A stretch of DNA of 64,000 nucleotides from Pseudomonas sp. (lineage in GTDB: Bacteria > Pseudomonadota > Gammaproteobacteria > Pseudomonadales > Pseudomonadaceae), in the NCBI GenBank assembly GCA_030699825.1, contig JAUYKV010000061.1, positions 26,821 to 90,820 on the forward strand, given 5' to 3'. Made by a program: the position numbers and the translations under genes. Shown piece by piece: positions 16,814-31,655 of the stretch. Position 1 is the first letter of the stretch. Each line of letters starts with the position of its first letter. The notes beneath the pieces are model-generated. The model did no database searches, was not told the origin of the DNA, and saw only the letters and a program-made list of their open reading frames with translations.

Positions 16814-16945
16814 GCACGCGTTCCTTCAGGCTCGTTTGGAAAAGTCGCAGCATGGAGAGGAAGGGCTACTCTGGTCAATGCTCTGCAGCAATAAAACCAG
16901 CCGGATACAGGCTCGATGGGGGTCGACCTTCTATCGCCTAATGGC

Positions 16946-18742
16946 TCAGACCGGCGTCAGCGGCCAGAACCAGGGGATGACGAAGCTGGCCACCACCCAC
17001 AACAGCAGGTTGAGTGGGATGCCGACCTTCATGAAGTCGGTGAAGCGGTAGCCGCCGGCGTTGTAGACGAAGGTGTTGGTCTGGTAGCCGATGGGCGTGG
17101 CGAAGCTGGCGCTGGCAGCGAACATCACCGCCACGACGAAGGCGCGCGGGTCGACGCCCAGGTGCTGGGCCATGCCGATGGCGATGGGGGTGACCAGCAC
17201 CGCCACGGCGTTGTTCGACAGCACCTCGGTGAGGATCGAGGTGAACAGGTAGATGAACGACAGCATCAGCAGCGGCCCGGCCCAGGGCAGCAGGTCCATC
17301 ATGTTTTGCACCATCAGTGTGACCAGGCCGACCTTGTCCATGGCGATGCTGATCGCCAACATGCCGAAGATCAGGCTGAGGATCTTCCAGTCCACCGCCT
17401 TGTAGGCGTCTTCCACGTCCAGGCAGCGGGTCGCCAGCACGACCACCGCGCCAATGATCGCCAGGCCTTCGATGGCCATCAGGCCGAAGGCGGCGAGGAC
17501 CATCACCGCCAGGGTGGCAATGATCGCAATCGGCGCCTTGTCGCGGCGGAAGGCGCGTTCCTGCACGGCGTTGAGGCTGATCAATTCGCCATTGTCGGCG
17601 AAGCGCTTGATTTGCGAGGGGGTGCCTTCGACCAGCATCACGTCGCCGAATTGCAGCTCGAAGTCGTCCAGGTTGCCCTGGATGTTCTCGTCCTGCCGGT
17701 GCACGGCGAGCACGGCGATGCCGTAGCGCGCGGTGAGGTCGAGGTCGCGCATGGGCCGGTGGCTGAAACGCGAACTGCGCCCGACTATGGCCTCGGCCAG
17801 CACCACGTCATGGCTGCTGATGGTCTCGAAGGCGTCGCCGCGGTTGAAGGTCAGGTGGCCGCTTTCGCGCAGTTCCACCACGTTCTTCACCTGGCCATGC
17901 AGCACCAGGCGATCGCCATTGGCCAGCTGGGTGTCGTGGGTCGGTTCGGTGATCTCCTGGTCCTCACGGAACAGTTTGAGCACCTGCAGGCCGCTGCCGC
18001 CGTTTAGGTTGGCCTCGCTCAGGGTCTTGCCGATCACCGGTGAGCCATGGGGCACCAGCAACTCGGTCATAAAGGTGCGATCGAGGTCGGGGCGCAGCTG
18101 CTTGGACAGGGTGTCGCGCTCGGGCAGCAGGTGGCGGCCGATGGTCAGCAGGTAGAGCATGCCGACCGTGGCCAGGATCAGCCCGGCGCCGGTGATCTCG
18201 AAGATGCCGAAGGGTGCCAGGCCGGCCTTGCGCGCGACGCCGTCGACCAGGATGTTGGTCGAGGTGCCGATCATGGTCAGGGTGCCGCCGAGGATGGTGG
18301 CGTAGGACAGCGGGATCAGCAGCTTCGACGGCAGGGTGCCGGCACGCCGCGCGAGGGAGATGGCCACCGGGGTGAGGATGGCCACCACCGGGGTGTTGTT
18401 CAGGCAGGCGGAAATAACCAGGGCGACCAGGGTCAGGCCGGTGAGCACCTTTATCGGGCTGGTGCCGACCAGATCGCCCAGCCAGTTGCCCAGCGCGTCG
18501 ATGCAGCCGGTGCGCTCCAGGGCAGCCGAGAGCACGAACATGCAGGCGATGGTCACCGGCGCCGAGTTGCTCAGCACGCTGAGCACTTCGCCGGGGGTTA
18601 GCAGTTGCGTGACCAGCAGCGCCGCCACGGCAATCGCCGCGACTATGTCCGGGCTCCATTTCTCGCGGACGAAGGCGTACAGCACCCAGATCAGCAAGGC
18701 GCCGACAAACAGCAAGGGCAGGGGGAGTGAGTCCCAGAACAT
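16946..18742 (-). CDS. SLC13-family permease with two TrkA-C domains
   Basis: The 598-residue membrane protein has helices at the N-terminus (PLLFVGALLIWVLYAF and following), the SLC13/DASS hairpin motifs CLNNTPVVAILTPV and GGTLTMIGTSTNILV, two cytosolic TrkA-C/RCK-C regulatory domains (about 205-375), and a second helix block ending in IPWFWPLTPV. It is an anion/sulfate- or dicarboxylate-type transporter of unknown substrate. It lies just upstream of metY in the same direction with 132 bases between; sulfate uptake would fit that context, but this is only an inference. Confidence 0.85.
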   Translation of the reverse strand: MFWDSLPLPLLFVGALLIWVLYAFVREKWSPDIVAAIAVAALLVTQLLTPGEVLSVLSNSAPVTIACMFVLSAALERTGCIDALGNWLGDLVGTSPIKVLTGLTLVALVISACLNNTPVVAILTPVAISLARRAGTLPSKLLIPLSYATILGGTLTMIGTSTNILVDGVARKAGLAPFGIFEITGAGLILATVGMLYLLTIGRHLLPERDTLSKQLRPDLDRTFMTELLVPHGSPVIGKTLSEANLNGGSGLQVLKLFREDQEITEPTHDTQLANGDRLVLHGQVKNVVELRESGHLTFNRGDAFETISSHDVVLAEAIVGRSSRFSHRPMRDLDLTARYGIAVLAVHRQDENIQGNLDDFELQFGDVMLVEGTPSQIKRFADNGELISLNAVQERAFRRDKAPIAIIATLAVMVLAAFGLMAIEGLAIIGAVVVLATRCLDVEDAYKAVDWKILSLIFGMLAISIAMDKVGLVTLMVQNMMDLLPWAGPLLMLSFIYLFTSILTEVLSNNAVAVLVTPIAIGMAQHLGVDPRAFVVAVMFAASASFATPIGYQTNTFVYNAGGYRFTDFMKVGIPLNLLLWVVASFVIPWFWPLTPV

Positions 18743-19016
18743 CGGCGTCCTTAGCGTGCAGCTCTCGTGTGAAGTGGCGGGCGGGTGAAGTGACGGGCGC
18801 GCCGACGGACGGCCGCGCGAGGCGCTGAAGATAAGGCCTGCGGCTTAGAGAGTCTAAGAATGTTTGAGAAGGTTTATATGCCTTTTCGGTTTAACAGATA
18901 AAGCTGCATCGCCCTCCCGGCCGCGCACTGTTCCTGTGCCGTCCCTGCCAGCGCCCGGACCTTCTGTCCGGCCTGCCTGGCGCCGCTGCGCGAGCAGGGC
19001 GCCGAGTCGCATGGGG
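18743..19016. other. intergenic region without a supported gene
   Basis: From the SLC13 start to the repeat cluster I see no gene. There is a probable promoter region for the permease near 18,750-18,900. A GC-rich stretch at about 18,910-19,010 contains Cys-x2-Cys-like codons in shifting frames, which could be a decayed remnant but cannot be assigned. Confidence 0.5.
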
Positions 19017-19213
19017 CGATGGGTGTCGCTGCGCTCAACGCCACGGCATGGGTATCGCTGCGCTCAACGCCATCCTACGGGTTGGTGGCCGCAGCGTTTT
19101 TGTAGGATGGGGCGGGCCGCGTAGGGTTGAGCGTAGCGATACCCATCAACCGGTTGTCCAGCCGCCGGGTTTTATTGGTTTGCCGCAGATCGTTGTGATG
19201 GCTATCGCTACGC

Positions 19214-19216
<3 letters not shown>
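19017..19216. repeat. cluster of GATGGGTATCGCTGCGCTCAAC-type repeats at the selO 3' end
   Basis: There are two direct plus-strand copies (19,017-19,042 and 19,048-19,078), one inverted copy with its GTAGGATGGG lead (19,101-19,150, core GTTGAGCGTAGCGATACCCAT) and one partial plus copy (19,199-19,216). The family is the same as at 8540-8610. The partial copy contains the selO stop codon. The inverted pairs could form a large hairpin that ends transcription of selO. Confidence 0.75.
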
Positions 19217-24164
<4,948 letters not shown>

Positions 24165-24245
24165 GGTCGTGATCGGGCGGCTCGAAAAGACGCTGAGTTT
24201 AACAGGCTGGTGAAAGGCTTGATGCAGGAGGTTTGCCGCAGGCAG

Positions 24246-25991
24246 TCAGAGAAACGAACCTGGCCCCGGACGACTGCCTTCGGGGAATTTGACCCCGACC
24301 TTACGGATCTTGTTCCCGTCCATCGCCGCCACCGTCCAGGTCAGGCCCTGCCATTCGACCTGGTCGCCAATCACCGGTTCACCGCCGATTTCATGGGCGA
24401 TGAAACGCCCCAGGCTCTGCTGGCTGTTGATGCCGTCCAGCTTAAGACCATAGAGCGCCGCTACGGCGTCGAGTTCGGCATCGCCTTCGAGAACGAAATC
24501 GCCGAAGAAACGCAGGTCCTGGCCACGCTTGGGTGCCTGGCTGAACAGTTTGCCCAGGGCTGGCAGGTCGTGTTCGTGGCCAACCACGCAGAGCAGGTCG
24601 CCGGCCTCGAGTCGGGTGCTGCCGGAGGGATGGAGCAGTTCCTTGCCGCGAAACAGTGCAGCAATGCGCGTGCCTTCGGGCATCTTCAGCTCGCGCAGAG
24701 CGGCGCCGATGCACCATTTTTCCGCACCCAGGCGGTAGATGAACAGCTCCCACTGGCTGGTCGGGTGCACGTCCAGGCCGGCGCGCGACACCGGTGCCGG
24801 CTCTGGCGGCACGGTGACGCGTAACAGTTTGGCCGCCCAGGGCAGGCTGGTGCCCTGCAGCAGCAGGGAGACCAGCACGATGAAGAAGGCCACGTTGAAG
24901 AACAGCTGGGCATTCGCCAGGCCGGCCATCAGCGGGAACACCGCGAGAATGATCGGCACCGCGCCACGCAAGCCGACCCAGGCGATAAAGACGCGCTCGC
25001 GGTCATGGAAACCCTTGAAGGGCAGCAGGCCGATGAAAATCGACAGCGGTCGGGCGATCAGGATCATCCACAGGGCCAGGCCCAGCGCCGGCAGGGCGAT
25101 CGGCAGCAGTTCGCGGGGTGTGACCAGCAGGCCGAGCACCAGGAACATGCCGATCTGCGCCAGCCAGGCCAGGCCGTCGAGCATGTGCAGGATGCCGTGA
25201 CGCGAGCGGATCGGCTTGTAGCCCAGCAGCAGGCCACACAGGTAGATGGCCAGAATGCCGCTGCCGCCCACCGCATTGGTGATGGCGAAGATGATCAGCC
25301 CGCCGCTGACCACCAGCAAGGGATAGAGGCCGTTGGCCAATTCCATGCGGTTGACCAGGTTGAGCAGCAGCCAGCCGCCGCCCAGGCCAAACAATGCGCC
25401 TATGCCGAACTGCTTGAGCAATTGCAGGAGTGGCGACCAGCCCAAGCCCTCCTGGCCGCTGGCAAGCATGGCGATCAGGGTGACGGTGAGGAACACCGCC
25501 ATGGGGTCGTTGCTGCCGGATTCGATTTCCAGGGTGGCGCTGACCCGTTCGTTGAGGCCGCGCCCGCCGAGCAGGCTGAATACCGCGGCGGCATCGGTGG
25601 AGCCGACGATGGCGCCGATCAGCAGGCCTTCCATCCAGCTCAGGTCGAACAGCCAGGCGGCGGCCATGCCGGTCAGCCCGGCGGTGATCAGCACCCCCAC
25701 CGTGGCCAGCGACAAGGAGGGCCACAGGGCCACGCGGAAACTGGAGACACGGGTACGCATGCCGCCATCGAGCAGAATGATCGCCAGGGCCAGGTTGCCC
25801 ACCAGGTAGGCCAGCGGGTAGTTGTCGAAGAGGATGCCGCCCGGCCCGTCGGTGCCGGCGAGCATGCCGATGGCGAGGAAGATCACCAGGATGGGGATGC
25901 CGAAGCGCGCGCCAAAAGCGCTGACCAGGATGCTCAAGGCCACCAGGAATGCACCGATCAAGAATAGATTATTGATGGTGTTGGCGTCCAA
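24246..25991 (-). CDS. potassium/proton antiporter, CPA1 family (NhaP2/CvrA-like)
   Basis: The 581-residue protein has about 12-13 membrane helices (to about 395) with the CPA1 ion-site segments [12 protein letters not shown] and [14 protein letters not shown] near 130-165, then a TrkA-C domain (about 405-490) and a C-terminal CorC/HlyC-like domain (about 500-570). This layout matches NhaP2/CvrA-type K+/H+ antiporters that expel K+ and sense nucleotides. The ATG at 25,991 follows AAGGAGGTGC on the complementary strand within the gap. It is convergent with nothing; mscK lies 81 bases downstream in the same direction. Confidence 0.87.
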   Translation of the reverse strand: MDANTINNLFLIGAFLVALSILVSAFGARFGIPILVIFLAIGMLAGTDGPGGILFDNYPLAYLVGNLALAIILLDGGMRTRVSSFRVALWPSLSLATVGVLITAGLTGMAAAWLFDLSWMEGLLIGAIVGSTDAAAVFSLLGGRGLNERVSATLEIESGSNDPMAVFLTVTLIAMLASGQEGLGWSPLLQLLKQFGIGALFGLGGGWLLLNLVNRMELANGLYPLLVVSGGLIIFAITNAVGGSGILAIYLCGLLLGYKPIRSRHGILHMLDGLAWLAQIGMFLVLGLLVTPRELLPIALPALGLALWMILIARPLSIFIGLLPFKGFHDRERVFIAWVGLRGAVPIILAVFPLMAGLANAQLFFNVAFFIVLVSLLLQGTSLPWAAKLLRVTVPPEPAPVSRAGLDVHPTSQWELFIYRLGAEKWCIGAALRELKMPEGTRIAALFRGKELLHPSGSTRLEAGDLLCVVGHEHDLPALGKLFSQAPKRGQDLRFFGDFVLEGDAELDAVAALYGLKLDGINSQQSLGRFIAHEIGGEPVIGDQVEWQGLTWTVAAMDGNKIRKVGVKFPEGSRPGPGSFL

Positions 25992-26074
25992 GGAGGTGCT
26001 CCGGGTCGAAAAGCGATCACACCGATATGCATGGTGCGTGCCACGGATTCTAACCGCTGCTGTTGTCCTCCTGT

Positions 26075-26121
26075 CAAAAAAACCCTGTGGCCACCGTTAT
26101 GTGTTGCACGCAACCTCAGGG
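26075..26121 (-). terminator. probable intrinsic terminator of the acyl-CoA dehydrogenase gene
   Basis: On the minus strand CCCTGAGG (26,121-26,114) can pair with CCACAGGG (26,090-26,083), with an inner GTTGC-GCAAC hairpin, followed by seven to eight Ts (26,082-26,075). One mismatch and a long loop lower confidence. Confidence 0.5.
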
Positions 26122-26213
26122 CCGGGCGGCGTTCCGCTTCAGCTCACCGCCGTTAAGCCAGCAGTCTTGATGGGCTGAAGCTGATGCCTAGCCGAGGGCC
26201 CGCGAGACACGCC

Positions 26214-28016
26214 CTAGAACCAGCTGTCCTGCATGCCCAGGCAGGTGTCGTCGCGGGCTTCGAGGATCGCCAGGTGGTGATGGCAGCCCGGCACTTCCCA
26301 GGTCAGGAAGTAACGCGCGGCCTGCAGCTTGCCTTTATAGAAGTCGACATCCGCCGGGTTGCCGGCCGCCAGACCCTGTTCGGCCTTGATCGCCTGCTCC
26401 AGCCAGCGCCAGCCGATCACCATATGACCGAACACGTTGAGGTACAGCGCCGAGTTGGCCAGGCCTTGATTGACCTTGCCGCTCATCAAATCGCCGAGCA
26501 GCGCCAGGGTCACCGCCGACAGGCGCGCCAGCAGTTGCTCCAGCGGCTGGCGCAGGGCATTCAGCGACTCGTAGGCGCTGGCCTGCTGGCAGCTGTCCTG
26601 GATCAGCTTGAGCAGTTGCTTGAGCGCGGCGCCGCCGTTCATCGACAGCTTGCGCCCGAGCAAATCGAGGGACTGGATGCCGTGGGTGCCTTCGTGGATC
26701 GGGTTGAGGCGGTTGTCGCGGTAATACTGCTCCACCGGGTAATCGCGGGTATAGCCGTGGCCGCCGAGAATCTGGATCGCCAGTTCGTTGGCCTTGAGGC
26801 AGAACTCCGACGGCCACGACTTGACGATGGGCGTCAGCAGATCGAGCAGCTCCAGGGCGACGCGCCGCTGCTCTGTAGTTTCCAGGGTCTGGGTGTCGTC
26901 GAACAGCCGCGCCGCATACAGGCCGAGGTCGAAGGCGCCTTCGACATAAGCCTTCTGGGTCAGCAGCATGCGCCGCACATCGGCGTGCTCGATGATCGCC
27001 ACTTGGCCCGAGGTCGGGTCCTTGCCATCCGGCAGGCGACCTTGCGGGCGCTGGCGCGCGTAGTCCAGCGAGTACAGGTAGCCGGCGTAACCGAGCATCA
27101 CCGCGCCCATGCCGACGCCGATGCGCGCCTCGTTCATCATCTGGAACATATAGGCAAGGCCGGCATGCGGCTTGCCCACCAGGTAGCCGACGCAGTCGCC
27201 GTTATCACCAAAGTTCAAGGCGGTGGAGGTGGTGCCGCGCCAGCCCATCTTGTGGAACAAGCCGGCCAGCACCACATCGTTACGCTTGCCCAGGCTGCCG
27301 TCATCGCCCACCAGAAACTTGGGCACGATAAACAGCGAGATGCCCTTCACCCCGGGCGGCGCGTCCGGCAGCTTGGCCAGGACCATATGCACGATGTTCT
27401 CGCTCAATGGGTGGTCGCCGCCGGAGATAAAGATCTTGTTGCCCTTGAGCCGGTAAGTGCCGTCGCCCGCCGGTTCGGCGCGGGTGCGCAGATCCGACAG
27501 GGATGAACCGGCATGGGGTTCGGTCAGCGCCATGGTGCCGAAGAAACGGCCGTCGATCATCGGCTGCAGAAAGCGTTGCTTCTGCTCGGCGCTGCCGAAG
27601 GTCTCGATCAGGTTGGCCGCGCCCATGGTCAGGAACGGATAGGAAGTGGTTGCCGCGTTGGCCGACTGGAAGTGGGCGAAGCAGGCCTGCGACAGGAGGT
27701 TGGGCAACTGCATACCGCCGACATCGAATTCGCGGGTGGCATTGAGGAAACCGGCCTCGAGGAAGGCATCCACCGCCGGTTTGACCTCGGGAATCAGCAC
27801 CGCTGCGCCGTCTACGTACTCGGGTTCGTGTTCGTCGTTCTTGCGGTTGTGCGGGGCAAACAGCTTCTCGGCGATGCTGCGGGCGGTGTCGATGGCCGCA
27901 TCGAAGGTCTCGCGGCTGTGCTCGGCGAAACGCTCGCGCTGGGTCAGGGCTTCGGCATCGAGCACTTCGTAAAGTTCGAAGGCCAGATTGCGGGAACTGA
28001 GCAGGGACTCGGACAT
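26214..28016 (-). CDS. acyl-CoA dehydrogenase (DmdC-like, long form)
   Basis: The 600-residue FAD enzyme has an N-terminal extension, the acyl-CoA dehydrogenase FAD-binding segment FGTMALTEPHAGSSLSDLRTRA (about 150-171), KIFISGGDH, the catalytic-type glutamate in NPIHEGTHGIQSLDLLGRK, and a C-terminal AcylCoADH_C-like extension (about 475-590). It should oxidise acyl-CoA thioesters to enoyl-CoA in beta-oxidation; the chain-length range is not readable. The length and C-terminal domain place it in the group that includes DmdC. The ATG at 28,016 has AGGTAG upstream on the minus strand. Confidence 0.88.
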   Translation of the reverse strand: MSESLLSSRNLAFELYEVLDAEALTQRERFAEHSRETFDAAIDTARSIAEKLFAPHNRKNDEHEPEYVDGAAVLIPEVKPAVDAFLEAGFLNATREFDVGGMQLPNLLSQACFAHFQSANAATTSYPFLTMGAANLIETFGSAEQKQRFLQPMIDGRFFGTMALTEPHAGSSLSDLRTRAEPAGDGTYRLKGNKIFISGGDHPLSENIVHMVLAKLPDAPPGVKGISLFIVPKFLVGDDGSLGKRNDVVLAGLFHKMGWRGTTSTALNFGDNGDCVGYLVGKPHAGLAYMFQMMNEARIGVGMGAVMLGYAGYLYSLDYARQRPQGRLPDGKDPTSGQVAIIEHADVRRMLLTQKAYVEGAFDLGLYAARLFDDTQTLETTEQRRVALELLDLLTPIVKSWPSEFCLKANELAIQILGGHGYTRDYPVEQYYRDNRLNPIHEGTHGIQSLDLLGRKLSMNGGAALKQLLKLIQDSCQQASAYESLNALRQPLEQLLARLSAVTLALLGDLMSGKVNQGLANSALYLNVFGHMVIGWRWLEQAIKAEQGLAAGNPADVDFYKGKLQAARYFLTWEVPGCHHHLAILEARDDTCLGMQDSWF

Positions 28017-28140
28017 GGGCTACCTCCAGTGGAATGGCGCCAGTCTAGGCCGCTGAATAAACAGCGCCTAGCACCATCCATTGGCGTGATAAAGCTGCAA
28101 AACCCGCTCAGTTGAGGAGTGCCAGATGATGTTGAGCATT

Positions 28141-28180
28141 CACCCCCGGCCCCTCTCCCTCGGGAGAGGGGCCGGGGGTG
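28141..28180. repeat. perfect 19-bp inverted repeat (CCCTCTCCC ... GGGAGAGGG type)
   Basis: Arms 28,141-28,159 and 28,162-28,180 are exactly complementary with a two-base loop. The core CCCTCTCCC-GGGAGAGGG with GGGGTGAGGG is a widespread extragenic palindrome in proteobacteria. It may act as a bidirectional transcription stop or mRNA stabiliser. Confidence 0.75.
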
Positions 28181-28232
28181 AGGGCCTGCGCCTTTGGCTA
28201 TGTAGCCATTGAACGCTGAGCCCGCCGCAGTC

Positions 28233-28257
28233 CGGTGGGAGGGGCTTTAGCCGCGAA
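28233..28257. repeat. REP-like element (GTGGGAGGGGCTTTAGCCGCGAA)
   Basis: This stretch resembles the Pseudomonas extragenic palindromes of the type GTGGGAGCGGCTTTAGCCGCGAA, with the small GGCT-TT-AGCC hairpin. One copy was seen. Confidence 0.55.
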
Positions 28258-28341
28258 ATGTTGTCGGCGTTTTGAAAGTTTTCACGAATCAATCCCCCAA
28301 AAACGCACAACCTCTAATGCAGCACATCACCGGGGCATAGC

Positions 28342-28551
28342 CTAACCCTTAGCCTCGCTACGCCGCCGCTCGGTCACCGGAATACCGCCGATGCCCCAGT
28401 TGTCGGTGTCCACTTCATCGATCACCACCACCGTGGTCGCCGGGTTCTTGCCAAGCACATCGACCAGCAATTGGGTGGCGCCTTCGATCAGTTGGCGCTT
28501 CTGCTCGGCGCTGGCGCCTTCGCGGGTGATCTTGATATTTACGTAGGGCAT
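28342..28551 (-). CDS. 4-oxalocrotonate tautomerase-family protein
   Basis: The 69-residue protein begins Met-Pro-Tyr-Val-Asn-Ile; removal of Met exposes the catalytic N-terminal Pro of the tautomerase fold. An Arg near position 10 and the strand TTVVVIDEVDTDNWGIGG also match the family. The ATG at 28,551 puts Pro second; the extra upstream residues in the open frame would hide it. It begins four bases after the MFS transporter stop and so is probably its operon partner. The substrate is unknown. Confidence 0.88.
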   Translation of the reverse strand: MPYVNIKITREGASAEQKRQLIEGATQLLVDVLGKNPATTVVVIDEVDTDNWGIGGIPVTERRRSEAKG

Positions 28552-28555
28552 TTCA

Positions 28556-29734
28556 TTACCTCCTTTCTGATACATGAACGGGAACCGCAAACGACCAGGC
28601 CAAGGCCCAGATCAACGCGGCGGCGCCAAGCGCGAAACTTTGCCCGAGGCTGCCGCCCTGGGCCAGCCATTGCTCGGCCAGCCAGGGGCCGAGCAACTGG
28701 CTGCCGCCGTACAGCGCAATCAAAGCGGCAGACAGGCGCGGGCCTTGATGCGGGTGCAGGCTGCGTGCCAGGCGCTGGGTGAGAAATACGCTGCCGATAA
28801 AGGTGCCGCCGACCAACACCGCGCAGAGCAATACGCCGAATTGCCCCGGCCACAGCAGCGGCGCGGCCGCGCCCAGGGCTTGGGTGGCGTAGTTGACGAG
28901 CAGAGCGCGGCGGTCGCCCAAACGCGCGCCCAGGTAATTCCACAGGGCGATGGAGGCCAGGCTGGCCAGTGCCGTCCAGCGCCAGGCGCCGCTCAATAGC
29001 GGGTCGCCCGCCGCTAGCTGTTCGCGGGCCAGGGCCGGGAGAAAGGTCATCGGCAGGATGTAGCCAAGGCCAGCACCGGCATAGGCGAGAAACAGCGGGG
29101 TGCTGGTGCGATCGAACAGTTTGCTGGTCGGCTGCCGGGTGGTCGAGGCGTGCGGCTGCACCTTCAATCGGTCGAGCAGGTAGGCGCTTAGCAGCGCTAT
29201 CGGCAGCGCCAGGGCCGCGGCCGGCCACCAGCGCTGGGCGCCGCTGAGCCAGTCTGCCGGCCAGTCCGCCACGCCGCTGGACAGCAGCAGGCCGCCGCCC
29301 AAACCGAGATAGATCAAGCCGCTCAGACGTGTGCGTTGCTGTTGCGCCAACCATTCCAGTACCAATGCCGGCGCCTGGACGAACACCACGCCATTGCTGA
29401 TGCCGTTGGCCAGGCGCAACAGCAGCAGGCTCTGGTAGTCCTCGGTAAAACCCTGGGCCAGGGTCAGCAAGGCATTCAGCAGCAGTGCCAGGGGCAGGGC
29501 GATGCGCATCCGCTGCGGCGCATGCAGTGCCAGGGCGAGCAGCGCACCGAGCAGATAGCCGATGTAATTCCAGGTCGCCAGGCGGGCGCCCTGTTCCAGG
29601 CTGAGCAAGCCGTCGGCGATCAGGTGTGGCAGCAGTGGGGTGAAGGCGAACCGCCCGAGCCCATGCACCACCACCAGCGCACTGGCGCCGGCGAGCAGAG
29701 CCAGGAAGATATGACGGGGTTGGGCTGTAGTCAT
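28556..29734 (-). CDS. YbfB/YjiJ-family MFS transporter
   Basis: The 392-residue protein has about 12 hydrophobic helices, starting with IFLALLAGASALVVVHGLGRFAFTPLLPHLI, which is the recognisable opening of the YbfB/YjiJ-type MFS family. The substrate is unknown. It forms a two-gene operon with the tautomerase and is transcribed divergently from a LysR regulator 108 bases away, a classic regulator-transporter layout. Confidence 0.82.
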   Translation of the reverse strand: MTTAQPRHIFLALLAGASALVVVHGLGRFAFTPLLPHLIADGLLSLEQGARLATWNYIGYLLGALLALALHAPQRMRIALPLALLLNALLTLAQGFTEDYQSLLLLRLANGISNGVVFVQAPALVLEWLAQQQRTRLSGLIYLGLGGGLLLSSGVADWPADWLSGAQRWWPAAALALPIALLSAYLLDRLKVQPHASTTRQPTSKLFDRTSTPLFLAYAGAGLGYILPMTFLPALAREQLAAGDPLLSGAWRWTALASLASIALWNYLGARLGDRRALLVNYATQALGAAAPLLWPGQFGVLLCAVLVGGTFIGSVFLTQRLARSLHPHQGPRLSAALIALYGGSQLLGPWLAEQWLAQGGSLGQSFALGAAALIWALAWSFAVPVHVSERR

Positions 29735-29842
29735 GGGCTAAACGCCTGGGTCGAGGCCTCAAACCTTAGCGGTTGTAGCAATTCGACTGTTAATGAAAAA
29801 TACTGCGCGTGTTTTTCACTATGAGTGAATCGGAGATTGGCC

Positions 29843-30733
29843 ATGTTGCCCTGGGAACGACTCAATCCTCAATTGCTGCGGCATTTTCTCGCCCTTAGCC
29901 GCGCCGGCTCGCTGACCGCGGCGGCGCAGCAACTACATTGCGTACCGTCGAATGTCTCGGCACGGCTGCGCCAACTGGAAAGCCAGCTCGGCGCTGTGTT
30001 GTTCCAACGCAAGGCTCAGCGTTTGCGCCTGACCCCGGCGGGCGAGCGTCTGGTGACCTACGCCGAACAGTTGGAGCAGCTGTGCCAGGCCGCCTGGCGC
30101 AGCGTGCAGGAGGATGTCTGGGCCGGCGAATTGCGCCTGGGCTCGATGGAAACCACTGCCGCGGTGCGTTTGCCCGAGGTGCTCGCGGCCTTTCATCGCG
30201 ATGCGCCGCGGGTCGATGTCAGCCTGCTGACCGGCACCAGTCGCCACCTGGTCGAGCAGGTATTGGCCGGACGCCTGGACGCCGCCCTGATCGGCGGCCC
30301 CTTCGAGCATCCGCTGTTGGTTGCCGAGGTGATCTGGCGTGAGGAGCTGATGCTGGTGCTACCCGCCAGCCCGGCCGGCAAGTCTTTGCTGCAAGGGCCG
30401 GTAAGCTTGCTGGGCTTTCCCGCTGGCTGCCATTACCGCGAGCGCCTCGAGCGCTGGAGCGAACGCCATGCCGTGCAGGTCAGTGCGCGTCAGAGTTACG
30501 GCTCCATCGACGCCATCCTCGGCGGTATCGCCGCCGGCATGGGCATCGGCATGCTGCCGCGTAGCCTGTTGCAACTGCACCCACGCGGTCGGCTGGTGGC
30601 CGCAAAAGTCATCGACAGCGACCTGGCTGCGGCGCCGACCCTACTGATGCGCCGTTGCGACGCCCCCAGCCACCCGGTCCTGGAACATCTGCTCGAACTA
30701 TTGCGCGCCCAGCCACTGCAATCGGTCGCTTGA
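29843..30733 (+). CDS. LysR-family transcriptional regulator
   Basis: The 296-residue protein has an N-terminal winged helix (LLRHFLALSRAGSLTAAAQQLHCVPSNVSARLRQLESQLG) and a C-terminal effector domain. The ATG at 29,843 has CGGAG eight bases upstream, better than the GTG at 29,825. By position it should control the divergent MFS-tautomerase pair, and its operator should be within 29,735-29,842. Confidence 0.88.
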   Translation: MLPWERLNPQLLRHFLALSRAGSLTAAAQQLHCVPSNVSARLRQLESQLGAVLFQRKAQRLRLTPAGERLVTYAEQLEQLCQAAWRSVQEDVWAGELRLGSMETTAAVRLPEVLAAFHRDAPRVDVSLLTGTSRHLVEQVLAGRLDAALIGGPFEHPLLVAEVIWREELMLVLPASPAGKSLLQGPVSLLGFPAGCHYRERLERWSERHAVQVSARQSYGSIDAILGGIAAGMGIGMLPRSLLQLHPRGRLVAAKVIDSDLAAAPTLLMRRCDAPSHPVLEHLLELLRAQPLQSVA

Positions 30734-30776
30734 AAGAGGCGGCAAACGTAAACTGTGCGGCCATAGGAGCCTGCCC

Positions 30777-31634
30777 ATGAACTACCGTCACGCCTTCCAT
30801 GCCGGCAACCACGCCGACGTGCTGAAACACTACATTCTGAGCCGCCTGATCGCCCTGCTGTCACGCAAGGAAGCGCCGTTCGCCTACCTCGACAGCCACG
30901 CCGGCGTCGGTCTGTACGATTTGCAGGGCGATCAGGCCAGTCGCACCGGCGAATGGCTGCAGGGCATCGCCCGCCTGTGGCAGGCCGAAGACGTACCGGA
31001 TCAACTGGTCGACTACCTGGAAGTGATCCGCGCCATGAACCCCGGCGGCGTGCTGCGCCATTACCCCGGTTCGCCGGAACTGGCGCGCCTGCTGACGCGC
31101 GAGCAGGATCGCCTGCACCTCAACGAGAAACACCCGGAAGACGGCCGCCTGCTCAAGGAAAACATGCACGGCGACCGTCGCGTCGCCGTGCACCTGGGCG
31201 AAGGCTGGCATGTGCCGCGCGCCTTGCTGCCGACCCGCGAGAAGCGCGCGCTGCTGCTGATCGACCCGCCTTTCGAGCAGGCCGATGAACAGGAACGCTG
31301 CGTGCAGGCGTTGAACGAAGCCATCGGCCGGATGCGTCAGGCGGTGGTGGCGATCTGGTACCCGATCAAGGAACTGGGCCAGCTCAGGCGCTTCTACCGC
31401 GACCTGGAAAAAAGCAACGCGCCCAAGCTGCTGCGCATCGAACTCTATGTGCACCCCGCCGACGACGCCCAGCGCCTGAACGGTTCCGGCCTGGTGATCA
31501 GCAACCCGCCCTGGGGCCTGGAGGAGGAGCTCAAGCAGGTCCTGCCCTGGCTGACCACCTTGCTCGGGCAAAGCCAGGCCGGCTGGCGCATGGACTGGCT
31601 GATCGAGGAACAAGCGGCAGGCGGCAAGCCATAA
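30777..31634 (+). CDS. rlmJ: 23S rRNA (adenine-2030-N6)-methyltransferase
   Basis: The 285-residue protein begins MNYRHAFHAGNHADVLKH, which is diagnostic for RlmJ, has the SAM-binding strand FAYLDSHAGVGLYDL at about 40-53 and the catalytic IDPPFEQ motif near 163-169, as expected for an N6-adenine methyltransferase. It methylates A2030 of 23S rRNA. Length is normal for the family. It is transcribed after LysR with a short gap and its own apparent ribosome-binding site. Confidence 0.93.
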   Translation: MNYRHAFHAGNHADVLKHYILSRLIALLSRKEAPFAYLDSHAGVGLYDLQGDQASRTGEWLQGIARLWQAEDVPDQLVDYLEVIRAMNPGGVLRHYPGSPELARLLTREQDRLHLNEKHPEDGRLLKENMHGDRRVAVHLGEGWHVPRALLPTREKRALLLIDPPFEQADEQERCVQALNEAIGRMRQAVVAIWYPIKELGQLRRFYRDLEKSNAPKLLRIELYVHPADDAQRLNGSGLVISNPPWGLEEELKQVLPWLTTLLGQSQAGWRMDWLIEEQAAGGKP

Positions 31635-31655
31635 GCCACAAGCTGCAGCTGCTGG

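Larger units (their letters stand above)
28017..28341. other. 325-bp intergenic region with two palindromic repeats
   Basis: This gap between the acyl-CoA dehydrogenase promoter side and the tautomerase stop holds a 40-base perfect palindrome (28,141-28,180) and a REP-like element (28,233-28,257), listed separately. The rest shows no gene and no clear T-tract terminator. Confidence 0.6.

Noticed and set aside
18905..19010. Possible zinc-ribbon (Cys-x2-Cys) gene fragment
   Set aside because: Cys-x2-Cys pairs such as FCPACLAPLREQG appear only when the frame is shifted within the stretch, and there is no start, length or ribosome-binding site. At most it is a decayed remnant.
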